Assembly: GCF_905404315.1 (NCBI RefSeq)
Contig: NC_066301.1
Coordinates: 7,564,001 to 7,628,000, forward strand
DNA from: Leptidea sinapis
Taxonomy: Eukaryota; Arthropoda; Insecta; Lepidoptera; Pieridae
Direction: 5' to 3'
Length of the DNA: 64,000 nt
Of the stretch, positions 12,301 through 21,300 are shown piece after piece (within the stretch, counting starts at the first letter, position 1; every line of letters begins with the position of its first letter). A model generated the notes under the pieces. It worked only from the letters and a program-made list of their open reading frames with translations, had not been told where the DNA came from and did no database searches. A program made the position numbers and the translations under genes.

Positions 12301-15300
12301 TCACACTTTTAAAATTGGGATAACGTTTTAAGTTCACAAGATATAATTTCGAAATAAAAAGGACTCCAAAGAGAATTTAATTTTGTACATAAAAATTTAT
12401 AGTCGGTAACCTTCTTTTAGGAATTGGCTGAAAAAAAACTTCAAAAACAAAACCATTCCTTTTTCAAAGTGGACGTTACCGAATTACAATTTTACCATTC
12501 ACATTTTTCTTTCTGTTTTAAATTTTTTTCAAGATCGATGGGTCTTGTTTTAAAAATTTATGCTAAAAAGCACATAACATTTATTTATCATGCCTCTTTC
12601 AGTTGAAGAATGTGCTAGGATCATGGCTTTTCTGGAACTAGGCATCAGTATGCGTCGCACTGCAAGAATGGTGGGTGTGACGGTACGAACGGTCCAGAAG
12701 GAAAAGCGAAGATACGAAGAGACTGGACACCATCTGAGGAGACCTTGTAATGGCAGACCCAGGTGTACCAGTGCCCGAGAAGATCGTTATATTATTTTCA
12801 CTGTGGTAAAAAATCGCCACCAAAATACAGTTGAAGTCCAGCAACAGCTACTTTAGACCCGGAGGGACTACATTAGTGACAGTACAGTGAGAAGAAGACT
12901 TGCTGAAGCAAATTTGAAACCCCGAAGACCAGCGAGTGGCCCAAAACTCGAGAGACAGCATCGAGTAGCGAGACTGCGATACACCCGTGAACACATGCAT
13001 TGGGATGAAGAAGAATGGTCAACGATTTTGTTTGCAGATGAGTCTTGATTCTCCCTTTACACTTCTGATGGAAGGCGAAGTGCTTACAGGCGACCTGGTG
13101 AGTGATACCTTCAAGCCTGCATCTCACAAAGAGTCCAATACGGTGGAGGCAGTGTACATGTATGGGCTGGCATATCTTTAGAAGGCCGCACAGAGCTAAT
13201 AGCCATTGAAAATGGCACCCTCACTGGGCAAAGATATGCTCAAGAGATTCTCAATGAGTATGCAGGGCCGTATTTAGCAAATATGGGTGATGGATCGATG
13301 CTGATACATGATAATGCCCGGCCACACACGGCTCATATCGTACAAGAGTATATTCAGGAGGTCGGTATCAGCGTGATGGCTTGGCCATCAAGAAGTCTTG
13401 ATCTCAACCCGATTGAACACGCCTGGGATGAGCTTGGGAGGCTAGTCAGAAATCGCAGACCACCACCTACTACCCTCAGGGCACTAAAGCAGGCCCTGAT
13501 AGAAGAATGGGAGAATATTCCCCAACATCGGCTCCGAAATCTAGTGTTCAGTATGCCAAACCAGCTCGAAGCTGTAATCAGAGCTCGAGGAGGCAATACC
13601 AGTTATTAAAAATTAAAAAACATGTAATACATTTTAGTTGAATTTTTTTACACTAAACTAAAAATGTCTATTTTCATTGTTTTATCTTTTTTAAGTTAAA
13701 AATGTTACTAATGTATAATTTTAGTTTCTAAGAATTAAAGCCTATAAAATTTGCAACAAAACGTTTTTAATCTTAAATCTCTACCTTCTATAGTTAAGAA
13801 AAAAAATAATTTGAAAAGTGTGATACTTACTTTTGCAGGCCAGTGTATAACCAAGTCTCGCAACTCAGTTCTTCTACTGCAAAAAGTTGTTAGATGTAAA
13901 TACAATTTATTTACTTCCTACTTAAGGGTCCTCTTGTATTAAGTTATAACGTTATATAACCATATGTTATAGTGTCCATATCAATATAGAAAATATTTTA
14001 TGTTTTAAATGAATATAGAGAAACATTGCAAAAAATAAAAAAGATACACTGTGTTTTTACGCGATGGCCAATTTAATCTATTTATTTAAAACATAAAATA
14101 TTTTTAATATTGATATAGTCACTATAACATGTTGTAAGTTAGCTAAGTGCATAATATCTTAAGAGAAGAACCCTTATGTAGGTACTAAACAAGTAGACTG
14201 ACTTGGTATTACTCGAATCTTACAACTCTTTACGGTACAAGAACTTTTTTTTTTTATGGAATAGGAGGACAAACGAGCGTACGGGTCACCTGTTGTTAAG
14301 TGATCACCGCCGCCCACAATCTCCCGCAACACCAGAGGAATCACAGGAGCGTTGCCGGCCTTTAAGGAAGGTGTACGCGCTTTTTTTGAAGGTACCCATG
14401 TCGTATCGTCCCGGAAACACCGCACAAGGAAGCACATTCCACAGCTTTGTAGTACGTGGAAGAAAGCTCCTTGAAAACCGCACTGTGGAGGACCGCCACA
14501 CATCCAGATGGTGAGGATGATATCCTAACTTGTGGTGTGTCGTGCGAAGGTGGAATTCGGCGGCAGGAACCAGGTTAAACAGCTCTTCGGAACACTCCCC
14601 GTGATAAATGCGGTAGAAGACACACAATGAAGCGACTTCTCTACGCAACGCCAAGTGATCCAGCCGTTCACAAAGCACTGGGTCCCCCACAATTCGGGCT
14701 GCTCTACGTTGCAAACGGTCAAATGGATCAAGCTGATACTGGGGTGCGCCAGACCAGAGATGACAGCAATACTCCATGTGTGGCCGGACCTACGCTTTGT
14801 AGAGCGCTGAGTTCAACTGAGTTGCGAGACCTGGTTTTTTATATGTTATATTTCTGATGACATTAAATATTAATAAATATGGGTCAACAAGGCTTAATAA
14901 CTTTTCCCTTTCAAAATCTTTGACTTTCACTTGAATTTTGAAAATGAAGGAATGAACTATCTGGAATACAAATACTTACATAATGTGTGTCATCTTCTTC
15001 ACTATAAGCTAACTTCACAAGACCGTACGATCCCTGTAACATTAAAAAATATTGATATTATTAATACTAGGCATGGACAACAATAGACAGATTTCGCAAT
15101 TCTCATCTGTGTACACATCTATATATTTCGAATAAAACTTTAACCCAGCAATAAAATTCTACTAATATTATAAACGTTAAGTTTTCAAGAATGTATGGAT
15201 GTATGTTTGTTACCACATTGGGTGCTGAAACACAACAGCTGTGGATTATCGACCAACGAAGTGGTACGTTGCTTACACAAACGTTGTGTTTACGAAACAA

Positions 15301-18300
15301 TCGAGGCATTTGAGCGTCTTAACTCACACAGTGCGTTGTGTGGAATAGCGAGGTCGTTATATAGCATGTCACAAATTGCTCAACGCGATATTTTGCAGTT
15401 TAGATAACATTAACATTTGAGATTTTTAACCCTGTATGAAGTGAATTCACGCATATTACAGCGTACTAGGAAAATAAATAATAACTAAGAAATTTCAATT
15501 GCGAAAATGTATAAGTGAAAATATGTTTATCTACACCCATGCTTTTAATCCTCTATTAAAGATTCTGAAACAGTTAGATTATTCCCAACATTAAAACACC
15601 CAATGTTCTAATAACCATTACATCATCCAAACGAGTGTTGTAATGTTGTACTGAATTTCATAACAACACTCCTATTTTTTTTCAATCCCTTCATGCTCAA
15701 AGAGTTTTAACAGACAGCTCCTATTGCTCGATGCGTGGTATCTGTATGAATTTCAAAAAAGAACATTATCGATTACGCGCGTTCCACACTACCAGAACGT
15801 CGCGCGCCGTAAAAAAAAAAGTAGGTTATTCGAATCCCCGCCATTTTTCATATGGATATTTTTATTGCTTTGTTTACAAAAAATGAGCGATTCGTTTTAA
15901 ACGCTGCAAAAGAACATAATATTCAAGTGAATTTGAATTATTGAACTATACAATATGTAAATTACTACTAAAATAAACAATAATTCTTTCATTAATACTT
16001 AGTTTATTTGTATATAATCAGTAATGGATGATAGTAGGCTACTACTAGTACTGGCTGTTTAAATGTTAGCAGTAAGCTAACTGTTTCAGAATCTTTTAGA
16101 GGATTCATATTATGGGTGTAGATAAAGTCTTGTATGCAACTGTTGATAATTAGGTATTAAAACACTCATGTGATGCTATTATCACAGTCGGCTTCGCCTC
16201 GTGAGATAAATCCACATTCGTGTTTTAATACCCCTTATTACACAACAGTTGCATAAATAACTATTATCTTAAACAGTCCTACAAAAAAGCCCACGACAGC
16301 ACAATAAATAATATATCTTTTATGTGTAAGCCGTTATCGACAATCTAGTGAACTATAAAATACAAATAAGTAAATTGATAATTCATTTTTATACACATTT
16401 TATAGTTCCAAATTGATTCGTATATCAAAATAAACACTTTTCTCGCTTCTTTTATTTAAAATAGATAAACTTTGCCTTTCACGCTACACCATTCGGACAA
16501 ATATCTTTAATAATTACGACGATGTCTAACCGAGTGCGCGATACTATGGTGCGGTCCGGCGGCGGGCGACGTATGAAATGGACTTAATTCTAATTTGCAA
16601 AATTAACAATAGATCGGGACGACATAATATATATATATAAGCTATATGTTATCACGCTAGATGCAGGCATAATATGTATTTTTATACGTGTGTGTATTAT
16701 AACGTCGCGGGCAGCAGCTAGTAATTTCTAATGCCAACTCATGTATTTTGATGAATCTACTTTAGAGTTCGCACAAAAACACGCATTTGAGTTGTGGTGG
16801 CCGACAATGACATAACGCCTCAATTCCAATGGTAATACCGGTCCGGTTACCGTATTTTACTAGCTGACCCGATAGACGCTGTTCTGTCAGTAGAAAAAAT
16901 GTAATAAATGTAAGTATTCAAGAATAATGTAGTTTAATAACCATCGGAAAGGAATGATTTTATAGTGTGTAGTAAAAAATGAAAAAGGATTAATATGTAT
17001 ATTATTTGTGTAAACAGCTTTAACATTACCGCTTTAGAATTGCCAATTTTTAAAGTATCAAAATGGATATAGTATGTGATCCTTAAGAGATAGACACACG
17101 CCATACACCAATTCCACTATACATTGGTTATATCTCAAAGGGTTTAGGCAGCGTTTTTGTTGAAAGTTCCCCGACGGCTTGTTTATTCCGACAAATCTCA
17201 TTAATATTTGCAAAGATAAATATAAAATAATATACAAAAACCTTCGTTGAGAATCACACTATCCTTTGGTGAAAACAGCATAAAATTCGGTGGAGTAGTT
17301 TTTGAGTTTATCGCGAATAGACAGACGGATGAGAAGGAGAACTTTGTTTTATAATATTATGTAGTAATGTTATTATTTATGAATCTTTAAGAGCAATAGT
17401 TCAATAAGAACTGAGTTACTTAGAGTTTTATATCATATGTTTTTTTTAAACTATTCATTCTATAAACTGTCATTATGTCCATCAAATCAAATCAAAATCA
17501 CTTTATTCATGTAGGTCAAGTAAATGACACTAATGAAAGTTTTTTTTTAACATTTACAGCTTTACCGTTTTGCACATCATTACAATAACATTAAATGGAA
17601 AGGATGCAATAAAAATACTCAAAAACGTCAAATGAATGCCTTACACGAGTAAGAATTTTGTTTAAATATTATAACATATAAAACCGCGATCACCTAGAAT
17701 CTCAAGATGTTGATTCATTTATGTTACAATAACGCTTACAACACAAACTTTTTAAAGCAAATCTTTTGAATTTCGCAAGACGAGAACTTTTCAAGAACTC
17801 AATTTTCTGGGAACAAAATACTCACCAACCTAACTTGGCCAATTAGTTAGCAGGACAAGTTTATATTTGCTCCACTGAATATTCATTTATGTGCCAACGT
17901 AGATACATTATACAGGGTGTAATCATTAAGTGTGAACAGGTGAGTATTCCGTAAGTATTACAAATATCAAAGAACTCTAAACTGATATCGAAATTACGTT
18001 ACCTAAACACTAAAATGACATCAATAACTTTTTAAAAATCAAACAAGAAGTATCCAAAATATTGATATTAAACACTCCCATACATTTGTACTTACTTTAA
18101 AAGGTTATTTTAGCTTAGTTCTGAAATAGATGGATTTTTGTTATTACCCTAACAAGATATAAAACTTTTATCTTTTAATTAAATCATATTTATTTCTTAG
18201 TTAGTACAAAATTTTGTATTGACAATGGCCTTTCTACTAATATCGTATAAATGTATGGGAGTGCTTAATATCTAAATTTTGGATACTTCTTGTTTGATTC

Positions 18301-21300
18301 TTAAAAATTTATTGATGTCATTTCACTGTTTAGGTAACGTACTTTTGATATCAGTCAAAAGTTTTTTGATATTGGTAATAGTTACGGAATAATCGTCTGT
18401 GCACTGCTAGAATAAATCTTTATTTAATTCTTATTGAGTGCCTTAGTACAAAGTTTCTGTAGTGATTTTATCTTCAAAAATGATGAATGCACATTTTCAT
18501 CCCCACTCGGGTCGAAATAACAAGTATCTATGTTTGTTCTAGTCTATTTCATCAATATCGGTTAAGTGGCTTAGGTGTAAAAGCGTAACAAACAAACTTA
18601 CATTCACATTTATAATATTAGTAGGGATTTGTTAATGTGTCTTAAAAAAACACATAAGTTGAAGTAGGATTACATTACGTCATAAAAAAATTTGATTTTT
18701 TTTTGTAACAGAACTTATGCCCCGACTAATAAATGATTAGGTATTTTTAAAGTGATACTTTTAAACTATAACGAAATTATAGAAACATCAATTCCACATT
18801 GTGTACCTGTCCAATAGGTTCCAGCAATCGGTACTGGTTGAGCTGCACGTATCCTGGTGCCTGGGCCAAGGAAACCCTCCTGGACTCCCTGGGAGCACGC
18901 CGGGCCCTAGGCGAGCCCTGGTTGCATTCCGCCGACTTGGCCGCGTGGGACCGGAGCAGCGCTGATCTGTCTCCACCGCCATACGCTGACAATCTGGAAA
19001 GAGGCGTTACTAGTAAGCAAATATTTACGTAGTATTTGATATAAATATCAGAGAATGTTCATAAAATGAAAACTACTGGGCCAAACTATGTAAAATTGCC
19101 AACCAATGGTCCCATAATAGGCATCTATTCTGCATCGAACTAAAGAAGAATTACGTAAATCGGATCATAAATCTCAGAGTAATCGGTGTACAAACATAAA
19201 AAAAAATACCAATCGAATTGAGAACCTCCTCCATGTACATAACATTGGAAAGCATAAGCCCTAGAGAAGTGAGAGGAAAATTATAAACTTGCATGATGGT
19301 AATTGAAATTTCAAATTCAAATTCAAATATTTTTATTCAACATAGGATTTAAAATCACTTATTGAACGTCAAAATCTACCATTCAAAAGAGACTGCCTCA
19401 GACCTGAGAAGAATGGGCGCAAGAAACTCAGCGGGCTTTTTTTTTTAATATAAAATATGGATTACAATGTAATATCGTACAATAAACATTTATAATTAAA
19501 GAGCCTGAGGGTGTTCGCTTTATTCCCAGTCCGTGGTGTCATTAAGAAAATCGTTTATGCTATAATAACCTTTCCCACACAAACGTTTTTTAACAATTCT
19601 TTTAAATTTCGTAACACATTTGTTTTGTACATTTTCTGGGATCATATTGTAGAAGTATATACATCGCCCAACAAAAGACTTACTAACTCGACCCAACCGA
19701 GTAATAGGCATAACAAGTTTATGTTTGTTCCTCGTGTTAACATTATGAATGTCACAGTTTCTAGATAATTCCTCAATGTGCTTATGAACATATAAAACAT
19801 TATCAAAAATGTATTGAGAAGCAACAGTCAAAATCTTTATTTCTTTAAATTTTTCTCTTAATGATTCTTTAGGACCTAGGTTATAAATCGCGCGAATAGC
19901 CCTCTTCTGCAGCACAAAGATAGTATTAATATCGGCCGCACTGCCCCATAACAATATACCATAGGACATAATACTATGAAAATAACTAAAGTATACTAAT
20001 CTCGCCGTATCTATGTCAGTTAACCGTCTAATTTTCTTAACCGCATATGCTGCAGAACTAAGCCTATTCGCCAATCCTTCAATATGCGCCCGGATACGAT
20101 TTAATTGACGCACAACTGCAAAAGCGTCTTCCTAGAAACTAGAAAGCGAGTTACTCATATAATGACAATTTTAAGCCCTGTTTACGACACTACATGTTTC
20201 CCGTCCAGTGGAAAATCCCACAGATTGTCATGATATTCAACACAGGAAAATCTTCCAGCTTATACACACAAACATATCGAATACTGCTGAAGAGGATACC
20301 TAAGTACATATTCTAAGTCATTCCGCTGCATCAATATGGCTTTCGAGAGAAGCATGGCACAACTAAACATATCCGTTGAGTAGCTGACATAATAAGTCAC
20401 ACTTTAGAATACAAAGAGTTCTGTTCTACCGTATTTCTCGACATAAGACAGGCCTTTGATAAAGTGAATAAAGAAGACTCAAACAGATGCTTCCTCACTC
20501 TTTCTTTCTGAAGTCAGAAATGAGTGCGAAAACCTTCATAAGAAATTCATTGAGTTGAAATTCTTTACTTCTAAAAATTAAATATTGGGAAATTTTATAT
20601 AGTGAAATATTCTCAATCAAATATGTATTAAAGTACAAGTGAAAATTTCAATGGAATCAGAATTTAACAAAGTAAATAGTAGCAATTTGCCATTAATTGA
20701 CGCTGTTATGCGTGGCGGAGTTTTCGCAACAAATAGTAGGTTTTTGTTCATCGAAATCCCGCAATTTAAAAGTTTGATGTGAGCGCACAAGTCGTATCTT
20801 CGGTTTTATTAAGTCACTCTGCGATTTCTTATAGTTTATTACTGTTCAATATCATTATAATATGACATTAAGGCTGTGTTGCATCATTTTAGCTGTATAA
20901 GGTTTAAGTTAAATTTAACGTTAACAATAACGCTGACTTTAATATAGACTGCCGAATGTGTTGTACCATCGTATTTCTTGTTAAAGTTAAAGTTAAGTTG
21001 CGCACCCTCGGGCATTTCAGGAACACCATACGGGCTACAAACTACTGAACGTCCTGCGTTCTGTAACCGGCTTCTGTGAAAGCTATACCCGTCGCCCTGT
21101 GCCCTACCACTACAGGGAAGTGCCAATGCGTCCATGTGAACCAAATTGAGAGCGGACCTCGGATAAGAGTATAAGAAGAAGGATAAGAATTCCATAAAGA
21201 CCCTTTTTCGTGTGATGTTGAAATAAAATAAATTATTGATTTGATAGACCTCTTTTATTTTGAACGAACCACACTTACATAGTCGACACTACGTAACAAA

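Noticed and set aside
14203..14857. Plus-strand frames over 14203-14857
   Set aside because: They are shadows of the minus-strand family B reverse-transcriptase frame.
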